Shown here in pieces: positions 36,481 through 45,506 of a stretch of 64,000 bases of DNA (positions within the stretch are counted from its first letter, which is position 1; each line of letters opens with the position of its first letter). Below the pieces are notes generated by a model. The model did not search any database. It had not been told where the DNA came from and worked only from the letters and a program-made list of their open reading frames with translations. Both the position numbers and the translations under genes were made by a program. The DNA is from an uncultured Flavobacteriaceae bacterium (GTDB lineage Bacteria > Bacteroidota > Bacteroidia > Flavobacteriales > Flavobacteriaceae): the NCBI GenBank assembly GCA_905181625.1, contig CAJIYJ010000005.1, positions 1 through 64,000 of the forward strand, read 5' to 3'.

Positions 36481-37587
36481 AGGAGCTGCTGTTAAAGGTT
36501 CTGTAACTTTTGCATCTTGTGAAAAATCATCAACATAAAAAGTCCAGTCATCACCACCTTCACCCATAGTTCCTAAATCAAAGAACCAAACTATTTTTCT
36601 ATATTCTTTAGATGAATCAATAGCACTCATATCAAAAATAACCTCTTCCCAACCTTTATTTCCAGATAAAGTTGCTGAAATTTCTCCGCTGTTTACAGCG
36701 GCATCATCGATGTTTTCTAGTTTCATCGTCATAGTTCCTCCGGCTCTAGGAGACCAAACCTTAACTTTAATTTGATTTTTTATAGATAAATCTTTTATTG
36801 GATTAGTAGTTGTAATGACATTTCCTGCCCAAGTTTCTCCAGCTCCTTTAACAACTTTTCCAACTTTAGCTGATGAATTTCCAGATGAATCAGGATTGTC
36901 GATAACACTATTACTTGTTCCTCCAAAACTTATAAAAACATTCGTGTCAAAACTCTCAAAGTCTACAGGCAATAAGGTTTCTGTAAACATAGTTACCGTT
37001 TCTGTTTTTTCAGTTGTAGCAGAGCCACCACTAAAAGCAATAACTTTTACATCATAATCACCTCCAGTTGGATAAGTGTAATTTACCGATCCATCAACAG
37101 CTAACTCAACAGGATCTTCTCCTTCTATTCCAAAGTATACGTGAAAATAAGTTGCAAAATCAGCTTTAGCTGAAACCGTAAGAGTTAATGCTTCAGGAGC
37201 TAATGTTAAAGTTAAGTTTTCAGGTGCCTTGAAAGAAACTGTTAAAGGTGCATTAGCAGATGTTTTTAAACCATTAAGTCCATTTGCTGTTATATTAACT
37301 TCAAATGAACCTTCCGCATAAGTATGACTAACACTTGAGCCAGGTTTAATATCACTAACTGCATCTGACGAGCTGTCTCCAAAAGAAGAAATATCAAAAC
37401 TAACAGCCCCTTCTGCTTCAGGTGTAATAGTTACTAAACCTGTATTATCTTGAGTAATTACAAAATTAGCCGTAACGTTTGAAGGAGCTTCGATTCCAAA
37501 ATCAATTTCCTCCAAAAAATCATCTTGACAACCAATAAAGGCAGTGATCAAAAAGAAAAATGTGAATATTTTATTTATTTTTTTCAT
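34570..37587 (-). CDS. Multidomain glycan-binding surface lipoprotein with four tandem repeats
   Basis: 1005 residues. The lipobox is in AFIGC (Cys20), followed by QDDFLEEIDFG, an acidic surface-export-like stretch. Two PKD-like domains (about 34-118 and 119-206) are followed by a CBM-like beta-sandwich (about 207-360) and then four copies of a ~160-residue domain (about 369-529, 529-689, 689-849, 849-1005). Each copy has SEWNPDWGQSTTLETV, YSGLVTNYDPGTDIS, VHFDYW, LGLKLVNTAYADND and VYIDNLYFY, resembling carbohydrate-binding beta-sandwiches. It has no catalytic domain. The place after susD suggests the SusE/F role. The last two copies are nearly identical at DNA level. Confidence 0.85.
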   Translation of the reverse strand: MKKINKIFTFFFLITAFIGCQDDFLEEIDFGIEAPSNVTANFVITQDNTGLVTITPEAEGAVSFDISSFGDSSSDAVSDIKPGSSVSHTYAEGSFEVNITANGLNGLKTSANAPLTVSFKAPENLTLTLAPEALTLTVSAKADFATYFHVYFGIEGEDPVELAVDGSVNYTYPTGGDYDVKVIAFSGGSATTEKTETVTMFTETLLPVDFESFDTNVFISFGGTSNSVIDNPDSSGNSSAKVGKVVKGAGETWAGNVITTTNPIKDLSIKNQIKVKVWSPRAGGTMTMKLENIDDAAVNSGEISATLSGNKGWEEVIFDMSAIDSSKEYRKIVWFFDLGTMGEGGDDWTFYVDDFSQDAKVTEPLTAAPKPLAHPDNVVSIFSNQYTNVNVSEWNPNWGQSTTLETVKIEGNETLLYQNLNYSGLVTNYDPGTALTGKTYVHFDYWTVDATKLGLKLVNTAYGDGDPKKEALVSVDAITKGEWVSVDIPLSDYTNDTAKFMQLVWDGSASKIWIDNLYFYNLPSDAPTAAAAAPSVASDDVISIYSDSYTDVNVSEWNPDWGQSTTLETVTIDGNNILKYSNLNYSGLVTNYDPGTDISSMNYVHFDYWTKDATKLGLKLVNTAYADNDEGKKEALVLAPAIVKGGWVSVDISLSDYTNDASKFMQLVWDGDGTVYIDNLYFYENKPTVAPTAPSVAASDVTSIFSDSYTDENVSEWNPDWGQSTTLETVTIDGNNILKYSNLNYSGLVTNYDPGTDISTKTHVHFDYWTPNSSKLGLKLVNTAYADNDEGKKEALVSVSSISKGGWVSVDIPLSEYTNDASKFMQLVWDGNGTVYIDNLYFYEDKPTVAPTAPSAAASDVTSIFSDSYTDENVSEWNPDWGQSTTLETVTIDGNNILKYSNLNYSGLVTNYDPGTDISTKTHVHFDYWTPNSSKLGLKLVNTAYADNDEGKKEALVSVSSISKGGWVSVDIPLSEYTNDASKFMQLVWDGNGTVYIDNLYFVKK

Positions 37588-37605
37588 ATTTATTATGTAT
37601 AAGTA

Positions 37606-39072
37606 TTAGTATCCTGAATTTTGAGTTAATCCAGAAATATCAATTTCGGTTTGAGGAATTGGAAACACTTCGTGTTTACCAGCTACAAAACCTGAAATTT
37701 TAGTTGCAGCTTCACCAGTTCTAACTAAATCAAAAAATCTGTGACCTTCCATAGCTAGCTCTAATCTTCTTTCTTCCCAAATTTCACTAGTTAAAGCAGT
37801 CCCTGTAGAAGAAGAAGCTTTTGAATCATCTCCAAATGCTCTAGCTCTAACTTGATTTAAATAATTTTGAGCTTTTGTATCATCTGCAGCAGATTTTCTG
37901 TTATTAGCTTCAGCAGCCATTAATAGAACATCAGCATACCTAATAGCTCTATAATTGTTTTCATAATTCAATTCTTGTTGAGCAGCACTTGAGCCAGCTC
38001 TAGGAATATATTTATGATTATAATAACCTGTGTGTTCATACGCAGATGTATATTCTGCTCCAGTATCAGCTGCCCAAGCAACTATATCTAGTACAGCAGT
38101 CTTTTTTCTTTTATCGTCATTTAAATAAGCGTCAAAAAGATCTTTGGAAGGCAAGTTAAAACTCCATCCTGAAGCATAAACTGTTCCGTTATATCCTCTA
38201 ATTCCATGGTGAATAATTCCAAAGCTTCCTTCAGATCCTTGAGGGAAACCCCAGTCCCACCAGTTAGAGTTTTTTGAATGTTGTACCTCAAATACAGCCT
38301 CAGGTCCATTTTCTCCAGAGGTTAAAAACACATCTTGAGGATTAGCTGGAAGTGTATATAGCCCAATCAAAGGTTCCAAAATATTAGCTGTCTCATCAAA
38401 TTTATTTTGGTATAAGTAAACTTTTCCAAGTAAAGCATGAGCAGTAAACGAAGTTGCTCTACCATCTGTACTCTTGGCAGCAGGAAGTGAAGCTATTGCA
38501 GATTTTAAATCTTTCTCAATTTGAGCATAAACTTCTGCTTTAGGAGATCTAGATAAAGTTGCAGAATCTCCAGCAGTTAATCTTGATGTAGTAAACAAAG
38601 GAACATCACCAAAAATTTTAACTAGTTCAAAATAAAAGTAAGCTCTTAAAAACTCTACCTCTCCATAAAGCTCAGCTTTTCTAGAAAATTGTATTTTATC
38701 TTTATTTTCAACTAAATAATTAGCTCTGTTAATACCTTCATACATCCATTTCCAAGTTGAAGTTAATTGGTCGTTAACTGGATCATGAATCATATCATCT
38801 ATTTTTTGAAGTCCAACTACATCAGTAGCACTTTCTCCTCCGCACAATGAGTTGTCAGAAGCAATATCTCCAATCATTATACTGTAGATATTCCATTGAA
38901 GAACATCATAAGTTCCAACTAAAGCCGCTTCAAAGTCAGCAGAAGTTTTAAAGTAATCATCTGCAACAATCGTATATGCTTCAGATGCTTCATAGTCAAC
39001 GTAATCTTCACAGCTAAAAAAGCCTAATGAAAGAATGACTATTAAAATGTTATTAAAAATTTTATTTTTCAT
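37606..39072 (-). CDS. susD: SusD-family glycan-binding outer-membrane lipoprotein
   Basis: 488 residues. The signal ends at FFSC near residue 21, followed by EDYVDYEASEAYTI. The SusD N-terminal TPR-like region shows DDYFKTSADFEAALVGTYD, YEGINRANYLVEN and FLRAYFYFELVKIFGDVPL (near residue 145). The C-terminal block RYADVLLMAAEANNRK...LNQVRARA and EERRLELAMEGHRFFDLVR is the standard RagB/SusD ending. It caps the SusC transporter and delivers oligosaccharides. It lies 11 bases after susC, as in almost all PULs. Confidence 0.97.
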   Translation of the reverse strand: MKNKIFNNILIVILSLGFFSCEDYVDYEASEAYTIVADDYFKTSADFEAALVGTYDVLQWNIYSIMIGDIASDNSLCGGESATDVVGLQKIDDMIHDPVNDQLTSTWKWMYEGINRANYLVENKDKIQFSRKAELYGEVEFLRAYFYFELVKIFGDVPLFTTSRLTAGDSATLSRSPKAEVYAQIEKDLKSAIASLPAAKSTDGRATSFTAHALLGKVYLYQNKFDETANILEPLIGLYTLPANPQDVFLTSGENGPEAVFEVQHSKNSNWWDWGFPQGSEGSFGIIHHGIRGYNGTVYASGWSFNLPSKDLFDAYLNDDKRKKTAVLDIVAWAADTGAEYTSAYEHTGYYNHKYIPRAGSSAAQQELNYENNYRAIRYADVLLMAAEANNRKSAADDTKAQNYLNQVRARAFGDDSKASSSTGTALTSEIWEERRLELAMEGHRFFDLVRTGEAATKISGFVAGKHEVFPIPQTEIDISGLTQNSGY

Positions 39073-39083
39073 GTGATATATTT

Positions 39084-42000
39084 TTAAAATTTAAGATTTA
39101 AGCCAAGTGATATAATTCTTGGAGAAGGATATGTTCCTCTGTCCACACCCGTGTCAAGTACTGGACTTCCACCGTTAGAAATTTCAGGATCATAACCTGT
39201 GTAATCAGTGAATGTAAAAGCATTTTTAGCAAGAGCATAAACTCTTAAGCTACTAAGGCCTAGCTTAGATGCAGTGGCTTCAGAAAAATTATAACCTAAC
39301 TGAATGTTTTTGATTTTAACAAAACTACCATCTTCAACATATCTGTCAGAAGCTCTACTGTTATTGTTAGCATCTATAAAAGAATATCTAGGCTCAGTAG
39401 TGCTTGTGCCTTCACCTGTCCATCTATTTAGAACAGATGCAAATTTGTTAGTGTAGTTTAACCCTCTTTCATATCCTCTAAAAATATCATTTCCAACTGA
39501 TGCGTATGTAAATACAGATAAGTCAAAATCTGAAACAGTTAATGCGAAGTTCCATCCTAAAGTAAAGTCTGGAAATGGATCTCCAATTTTAGTTCTATCC
39601 TCAGCGTCAATTTTACCATTTCCATCAACATCAACAAATCTGATATCTCCAGGCTGTGCATTGTTTTGAGTAGCATGCGCATCAATATCAGCTTGATTTT
39701 GGAAGATGCCATTAGTTTTATAACCCCAGAATATACCAGGCGATTCACCTTGTCTAAATTGAGTTAAGCTAGTAAAAGGAATTCCATAACCACTTCCCCA
39801 AATATATTTGTCTCCATTATTAATTTCCTTAACTAAGTTTTCTGCAGCTGTAAAATTAAATGTAGTATTGAAACTTACATTTTTAGCGATTTCATCACCA
39901 TATGATAAACTAAGTTCATATCCTTTTGTTTCAGTCTTTCCAATATTAGCAACTGGATAACTTGGGATGCCTAAGTAAAGAGATAAGGTAGGACTAAATA
40001 ATAAGTCATCAACTGTTTTAATAAAGTAATCAGCTGTAAATTTTAATTTAGAATCAAACATTCTTAAATCAGCTCCAATATTTGTCTGAGTTTGATTTTC
40101 CCATGAAACATCATTATTAGGAATTCCTAATAAAGTAGAACCTGAATAAATAGTTTCTCCAAAAGTGTATTTTGGAAAAGTTGAAATAGTTCCGAATTGA
40201 GGAGATGCATTATCATTACCTACAGTTCCATAACTAGCTCTAAATTTTAAAAAGTTAATAGCTGAAGAGTTGAAAAAATCTTCATTTGATGCTACCCATC
40301 CAATTGATGCAGAAGGGAAAACAGCAAACTTATTATTCTTTCCAAAACTAGTTGAACCATCTCTTCTAACAGTTACAGAAGCTAAGTATTTTTCTTGAAA
40401 ATCATATTCAACTCTTCCCATTAAAGAAACACTTCTATTAACACTTTGCCAAGATCCAGTACTTTGATCTTCCATTCCACCAGCAGCAGAACTTAAATCC
40501 GCATAAGTCCAAGAATTAAAAGGAACATCAACATTACTTCCGCTAAGCATATTGTTAGTGCCTTTTCCAATAGTAAATCCAGCAAAAACATTAAAATTAT
40601 GCTCGTCGTTTAAACTAAAATCATAATTACCAAAAAGTTCATATGAATAATTAAACCAATTTTGTTTAGTTTCAGATACTCTATTGTGATCATCCTCAGT
40701 TCTTGGAGATAAATCAGCATTAGCATTAGTTCTATTATGTCCAACTCCATAGAATTGAAGTGGAGTAAAGCCTTTAGATTGTTGCCATACACTTGAATAA
40801 CCTAATCTAGAAGTGATTTTGAAATTATCCATTAATTGATATTGTAATTCTATTTTACCAATTAATTTATCAGTTTTATTATCACTGTAGGAGTTAGAAA
40901 CTCCAGCTAAAGGATTAATAATTTCTTGAGTAATTGTACTACTCATTCCATACGCACCATCAACCATGGTTGAAACCGTAGGGTCAAAGTTTAATGCATT
41001 CCCAATTTGATTCCCACCAAGACCATTGCCTTGAATGTTAGAATATTTAGTATGGATGATAGCTTTTAAATTATCCGATAACTCAGATGTAAAGTTTGCC
41101 GTAAAATTTGCAGTATCAAAAAAGTCTTTTTCAGTACCAAATGCAACTCCTTCTTGTGCAGTATATCCAGCTGAAAGATAGTAAGTTGACTTACTGTCAC
41201 CCCCCGAAGCAGAAAAATTTGTTGTAGAAATTGGTGCTGCACTAAATAATTCCTTTTGCCAATTAGTCCCTACACCCAATCCTGAAAGATTAGAGAAAAT
41301 AATTGAACCTCCAGATGATACACTACCCTCATTAAGAATAGCCGCATATTGTGACGCATTTAAAACATCTATATATTTATCAACTTCTTGCATTCCGAAT
41401 GATGTGTCTAAAGAAAAAATCGTTTCTTGATTTTTCTTTCCAGATTTAGTAGTAATAACTATAACACCATTACCACCTCTTACACCATAAAGAGCAGTTG
41501 TAGAAGCGTCCTTTAATACAGAAACACTTTCGATATTAGCAGGATTAATAGCATCCATATCATATAACGAAGAATTGATACCATCAATAACTACTAAAGG
41601 ATCAGTTCCAGAAAAAGAAGTTATTCCTCTAATTAAAACAGAAGGCTTACCTCCAGGTGATCCACTAGAAATAACATTAAGACCTGCCTGCCCTTGTAAA
41701 GCATCTTCTATTCTAAGTGGCTTTAGTTTTTCAACATCTTCAGCAGAAACAGTTGAAACTGCTCCAGAAATATTAGAAGCTTTTTGAGTACTGTAACCTA
41801 CAAGAATTACTTCGTCTAAAGATTCTACATCTTCATCAAGAGAAACACTTAGGTTGAATGAACTACCGACTGTAACATCTTTAGTTAAATAACCAATGTA
41901 AGAAAATTGAATAACGTCTCCGACAGAAACTCCTATTAGACTAAAATTTCCATTAAAGTCAGTCGTAGTACCATTTTGAGTACCGCTAATTACAACGCTT

Positions 42001-42119
42001 ACACCTGGTAAAGGACCATCATTAGATGAATCCGATACAGATCCATTCAAAGTAGCATCTTGAGCTACGATTAAAAAAGATCCAAATAAGATAAGTAAGG
42101 ATAAAAATTTTGTTTTCAT
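39084..42119 (-). CDS. susC: SusC-family TonB-dependent outer-membrane transporter
   Basis: 1011 residues. A signal peptide (about 1-19) is followed by a CarboxypepD-regulatory-like domain (about 24-100; GPLPGVSVVISGTQNGTTTD), then the plug with LDEVILVGYSTQKASNISGAVS and LQGQAGLNV, then the 22-strand barrel ending in IISLGLNLKF. The DEVVVVGY-like TonB box is present. It imports gluco-oligosaccharides using TonB energy. It is the first gene of the operon, with a 239-bp upstream gap holding a promoter and an inverted repeat. Confidence 0.97.
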   Translation of the reverse strand: MKTKFLSLLILFGSFLIVAQDATLNGSVSDSSNDGPLPGVSVVISGTQNGTTTDFNGNFSLIGVSVGDVIQFSYIGYLTKDVTVGSSFNLSVSLDEDVESLDEVILVGYSTQKASNISGAVSTVSAEDVEKLKPLRIEDALQGQAGLNVISSGSPGGKPSVLIRGITSFSGTDPLVVIDGINSSLYDMDAINPANIESVSVLKDASTTALYGVRGGNGVIVITTKSGKKNQETIFSLDTSFGMQEVDKYIDVLNASQYAAILNEGSVSSGGSIIFSNLSGLGVGTNWQKELFSAAPISTTNFSASGGDSKSTYYLSAGYTAQEGVAFGTEKDFFDTANFTANFTSELSDNLKAIIHTKYSNIQGNGLGGNQIGNALNFDPTVSTMVDGAYGMSSTITQEIINPLAGVSNSYSDNKTDKLIGKIELQYQLMDNFKITSRLGYSSVWQQSKGFTPLQFYGVGHNRTNANADLSPRTEDDHNRVSETKQNWFNYSYELFGNYDFSLNDEHNFNVFAGFTIGKGTNNMLSGSNVDVPFNSWTYADLSSAAGGMEDQSTGSWQSVNRSVSLMGRVEYDFQEKYLASVTVRRDGSTSFGKNNKFAVFPSASIGWVASNEDFFNSSAINFLKFRASYGTVGNDNASPQFGTISTFPKYTFGETIYSGSTLLGIPNNDVSWENQTQTNIGADLRMFDSKLKFTADYFIKTVDDLLFSPTLSLYLGIPSYPVANIGKTETKGYELSLSYGDEIAKNVSFNTTFNFTAAENLVKEINNGDKYIWGSGYGIPFTSLTQFRQGESPGIFWGYKTNGIFQNQADIDAHATQNNAQPGDIRFVDVDGNGKIDAEDRTKIGDPFPDFTLGWNFALTVSDFDLSVFTYASVGNDIFRGYERGLNYTNKFASVLNRWTGEGTSTTEPRYSFIDANNNSRASDRYVEDGSFVKIKNIQLGYNFSEATASKLGLSSLRVYALAKNAFTFTDYTGYDPEISNGGSPVLDTGVDRGTYPSPRIISLGLNLKF

Positions 42120-42160
42120 AAATTGATTTTTGTTAGAAAACTAAACTTAAAAGAAATAAA

Positions 42161-42190
42161 CTGTATAGCAAACATAAATAACCTATACAG
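42161..42190. promoter_or_regulatory. Inverted repeat around the susC -7 box (candidate operator)
   Basis: CTGTATAG (42161-42168) and CTATACAG (42183-42190) are exact reverse complements with a 14-nt spacer. Inside the spacer, on the minus strand, is TATGTTTG (42169-42176), an exact TAnnTTTG -7 box, giving a leader of about 43 nt before susC. No -33 TTG is at normal distance, as expected for an activator-dependent promoter. Half-sites TGTATAGGT recur at 42317-42325 and 45242-45250, near the regulator gene. Confidence 0.55.
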
Positions 42191-42358
42191 AATTATTGAA
42201 AATAATGCAAAGAGCAATAAATATTGCTAATAACATAGATTACTAGGTTAATTTTTTATGAATTTATTAATAAATAGAAATCAAAAATAGGAAATAAAAA
42301 AGCGAAAATATGTAAATGTATAGGTAATGTAAGGTTGTTTTTGAGTAAATATTATTCA

Positions 42359-45172
42359 TCATAAGCTCAACAAATGATCTGTAAGTCCCTCATTATGGGA
42401 TAGATTCATCTTTTTTCTAAGCCTATAGCGCTTAATTTCCACACTACTTAAAGAGATATTAAGTAAAGGTGAAATATCTTTTGAAGAAAGATTTAATCTA
42501 AGATAAGCACAAAGTCGTAAGTCATTATTTGTAAGCGTGGGATGCATTTGTTTAACTTTTTTCAGGAAATCTTTATCAGCATTATTAAAGGCTTCTTCAA
42601 AAAATTTCCAATCATCTTTATTGTTTAAATTTCTATCGATCATTTTAATTACAGAAAATATCTTCTCGCTAGAATCAATTAATTTTAGATCAGATTTTAT
42701 CTTACTTAAGAATTGGTTCTTCTTTATCATGCTCATTGTTGAAATAGCCAGTTCTCTATTCTTTCCTTCAATGTCATCTTGTAGTTTATTGTTTTCAATA
42801 GACATAAGAGCCTGCTTTTTTTCAATCTCTTTTAACTCGAGTTTGTTTTGATTTATTTTAATTATTTTTTCTTCTTTAAGCCTGTAGTAATTATGAGAAG
42901 CCTTATTAATAAGAAAAATACTAATCAATAGAATCAGTACATAATTAGTGATCATAAAATTCGATAAATACCATGGGGGCAGAATAGAAAATTTAAAAAT
43001 TTTTTCATCCGATGATACAACCTCTCCAAAGTATGCTCTGACTTTGAACTCATAATCATTGGGCTTTAAATTATTAAAAGAAACTACTGAATCCTCAGTA
43101 AGGGGACTCCATTGATCTAAATATCCCTCTAAATAATATTCATACTTTATTATTTGAAATTTATCATAATTCCTGGTATTAAAACTAATCTTTACATTAT
43201 TATAATTATAATCTAATTCAGCTCTATTAAATAAGTTTAGTGCAACTGTATTGTTATTAATCTCACTAGCTTCGACTTTTTCAATTATTATATCTGGAGT
43301 AACTTGAGAATAAGTTTCTAAATTAAAATCTATATATCCGTTGTTAGTCCCTATTATATAGTGCTTATCTTTTGTTATTGATATATTCTCAAATACAGTT
43401 TTTCTTAATTTTTCTGGAAATAAAACAGATTTAATTTTTCTTTCGTTTGAAATAAAGTCTTTAGCCATATAATGCATATAGCTTTTTGAAAACATCCACA
43501 GTTTTTTACTTTCATCATTAATTATGATCCCATTTATCAATTCCTTTGAGGATAAATTGGAAAGGAAGATGTCTTTTTCAAAATTGTCAATCTCAGAATT
43601 ATATTTATAAAATCCTTTTTCATAATTATAATAAATTTCTCCGTCAAACTTAGCTAAGCTTACATTTCCTCCTATAGCAACGGACGTATCTATTTTAACA
43701 TTAATTAAATCCTGAAAATTTTTAGAAAAAGAAAGACTGTAAACTCCTTTATAGCCATGACTTACAATCACTTTATTATTATTAGTAATTTCAAAAAGTC
43801 TTGAAGATGTATTGAAGCCTTTTATTTTATTTCGAACCTTCCACTTGCTATTAGTTTTTTCTAAAATTTTAAAACCATAATAACTACCCTCTAAAATTAA
43901 ATTAGATTCATCAGGGATTGCTCTAAAAGCCCAGCTTCCTGCAGTTTTACTAATTTTCAATGCCTTACCCTTATAAACCTGAAACGCCCCTTCATTATGC
44001 CCACAAAACAACTGATCATTTATTACAGATAAACTCCAAACTTGACCAGACGTGTTCTCTATTATTTTAAAAGGGTCAGTAGAATTATATTTTTTATAAA
44101 ACAGCCCTTGATTAGTTCCAATATAAAGAAAGTCATTATAGTGTTTAGAAGCATAAACAGTGCCTAAGACTCCGCCGTAATCATTAAAAATCTGAAACGG
44201 AGATTTACTGTTTATTACAGAAATCCCATTATCCAGTCCTAACCATATATTAGAATTAAGATCTTCAAAAACTGATAAAACAGTATTATTTCCGATCCCT
44301 CTTGATTTATCAATAGTATTTAAATAAGATCCTTTGTCATTTAGTAAAATAACTCCCTGACCAACTGTGCCTATTGCGAAGCCATTGTCTTTTAATCTAA
44401 TGGCGCTATAAACAATATTTCCTTCATTTAAAATATTAGAAGTAATATTCCAAGGCAACAATACTCCATTGGGATATAATTCAAAAGATTCTAATTCATC
44501 AGTAATTAAAAGAAGGTTTTTATTATTCTTAAACATACTAACGATCTGATGAGAATTATTACTATCAATTAACCTAGGGTCACTTGACAAGAGGACTTTA
44601 TCACCATTTTGAAAAATATACAGTCCAGATTTTGAAGTAAAATAGAGTCTTGAATCAACAATAAAAGAATTAGATATTTCTTCATTAGGATCAAAAAATT
44701 CCATTTTTTCTGAAACCTTATTAAACATTATTAATCTTGACAATGATTGAAAAATAATCCAATCATCATAATCTAAGACATCCCAAAACTCCTCATCAGT
44801 ATCAATAATTAATTTTGATTTTTCAACCAAAGAAGTATAGACGTATGAGCCTTTATTTGTTTTTTCCCAATATCCAAAATCCTGATATGATCCAGTGTAA
44901 ACTCGATTGTCTATGAATTTTGTCGAACGGATAATAGAACCATTTTTGGAAAAGAACATGTTCCATCTAGAACCATTAAAGGTTAGAAGACCTGAACTAT
45001 TGGCAATAAAGATTTCTCTATCCTTAGACTGGGTAATCATCCAGTTTTGGTTAGCTCCGTTATAATCTTTAGGCAAATAAGATTGTATAGGTGGCAACAA
45101 CTGGGACTGCATGCTAAATGAAAGCAGACTGAATAATAAAAAATGTTTTAAATATCTCTGATAATCAAGCAC
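42359..45172 (-). CDS. Membrane-bound beta-propeller sensor with LuxR-type HTH
   Basis: 937 residues. A signal/anchor segment (about 8-23) is followed by a long periplasmic beta-propeller-like region (about 25-650), a Y_Y_Y-type beta-sandwich (about 690-755; YYLEGYLDQWSPL, LKPNDYEFKVRAYF), one membrane helix (about 775-795), a coiled coil (about 800-865; LKEIEKKQALMSIENNKLQD) and a C-terminal LuxR-like HTH (about 874-937; MHPTLTNNDLRLCAYLRLNL, SSVEIKRYRLRKKM). There is no kinase or receiver domain, so signal and DNA binding are in one chain, distinct from hybrid two-component PUL regulators. The start is GTG 45172. Control of the downstream PUL is inferred from position. Confidence 0.88.
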   Translation of the reverse strand: MLDYQRYLKHFLLFSLLSFSMQSQLLPPIQSYLPKDYNGANQNWMITQSKDREIFIANSSGLLTFNGSRWNMFFSKNGSIIRSTKFIDNRVYTGSYQDFGYWEKTNKGSYVYTSLVEKSKLIIDTDEEFWDVLDYDDWIIFQSLSRLIMFNKVSEKMEFFDPNEEISNSFIVDSRLYFTSKSGLYIFQNGDKVLLSSDPRLIDSNNSHQIVSMFKNNKNLLLITDELESFELYPNGVLLPWNITSNILNEGNIVYSAIRLKDNGFAIGTVGQGVILLNDKGSYLNTIDKSRGIGNNTVLSVFEDLNSNIWLGLDNGISVINSKSPFQIFNDYGGVLGTVYASKHYNDFLYIGTNQGLFYKKYNSTDPFKIIENTSGQVWSLSVINDQLFCGHNEGAFQVYKGKALKISKTAGSWAFRAIPDESNLILEGSYYGFKILEKTNSKWKVRNKIKGFNTSSRLFEITNNNKVIVSHGYKGVYSLSFSKNFQDLINVKIDTSVAIGGNVSLAKFDGEIYYNYEKGFYKYNSEIDNFEKDIFLSNLSSKELINGIIINDESKKLWMFSKSYMHYMAKDFISNERKIKSVLFPEKLRKTVFENISITKDKHYIIGTNNGYIDFNLETYSQVTPDIIIEKVEASEINNNTVALNLFNRAELDYNYNNVKISFNTRNYDKFQIIKYEYYLEGYLDQWSPLTEDSVVSFNNLKPNDYEFKVRAYFGEVVSSDEKIFKFSILPPWYLSNFMITNYVLILLISIFLINKASHNYYRLKEEKIIKINQNKLELKEIEKKQALMSIENNKLQDDIEGKNRELAISTMSMIKKNQFLSKIKSDLKLIDSSEKIFSVIKMIDRNLNNKDDWKFFEEAFNNADKDFLKKVKQMHPTLTNNDLRLCAYLRLNLSSKDISPLLNISLSSVEIKRYRLRKKMNLSHNEGLTDHLLSL

Positions 45173-45200
45173 TTAAGTATTTTTAGATAGTATTTAAACA

Positions 45201-45231
45201 CAAACTTATAATAAATTAAATTAATCAAATA
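45201..45231 (-). promoter_or_regulatory. Promoter of the PUL regulator
   Basis: On the minus strand a -33-like TTTG (about 45228-45231) lies about 17-19 nt upstream of an exact -7 box TAAGTTTG (45201-45208), 28 nt before the GTG start. A TGTATAGGT half-site (45242-45250) lies just upstream, at a position usual for an activator. Confidence 0.5.
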
Positions 45232-45287
45232 AAAACAGATATGTATAGGTTCATATTAGCACAGTAATGAATATAAAAAAGCAGTAA

Positions 45288-45460
45288 TTATAAATAAAGT
45301 GAAATCCATAAAATAGCCAAGCCAGCAGCAAACCCAAATCCATTCATAGCAACAAATTGCTCAGCTGATATGTTAGCAACTATAAGCGAGGTTCAAATTG
45401 TCCGCTAAGGAAGTAGATTTCCAGCTAAAAATAATCTTCTGCACTTTTATTTTTTTCATC
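45288..45460 (-). pseudogene. N-terminal fossil of a sodium/solute symporter (SSS)
   Basis: Reading on the minus strand from 45460 gives DEKNKSAEDYF, a one-base loss in a T run, then AGNLLP-stop-RTI-stop-TSLIVANISAEQFVAMNG and FGFAAGLAIL, ending at 45288. This is the conserved start of SSS sugar symporters (DYFLAGRSLPWW...ANISAEQFIGMSG). It aligns with residues about 25-80 of the intact SSS gene 47 bp upstream, but the sequence is clearly different, so it is not a recent copy. The remaining ~450 codons are gone. Confidence 0.82.
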
Positions 45461-45506
45461 TTTTTCTCATGAAATACATAAGAATATACTTTAAAATAGA
45501 ATGTTT

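Noticed and set aside
42537-42851. 104-codon plus-strand frame opposite the regulator
   Set aside because: It is a shadow of the coiled-coil/HTH coding region; hydrophobic composition comes from antisense of Lys/Glu-rich helices.
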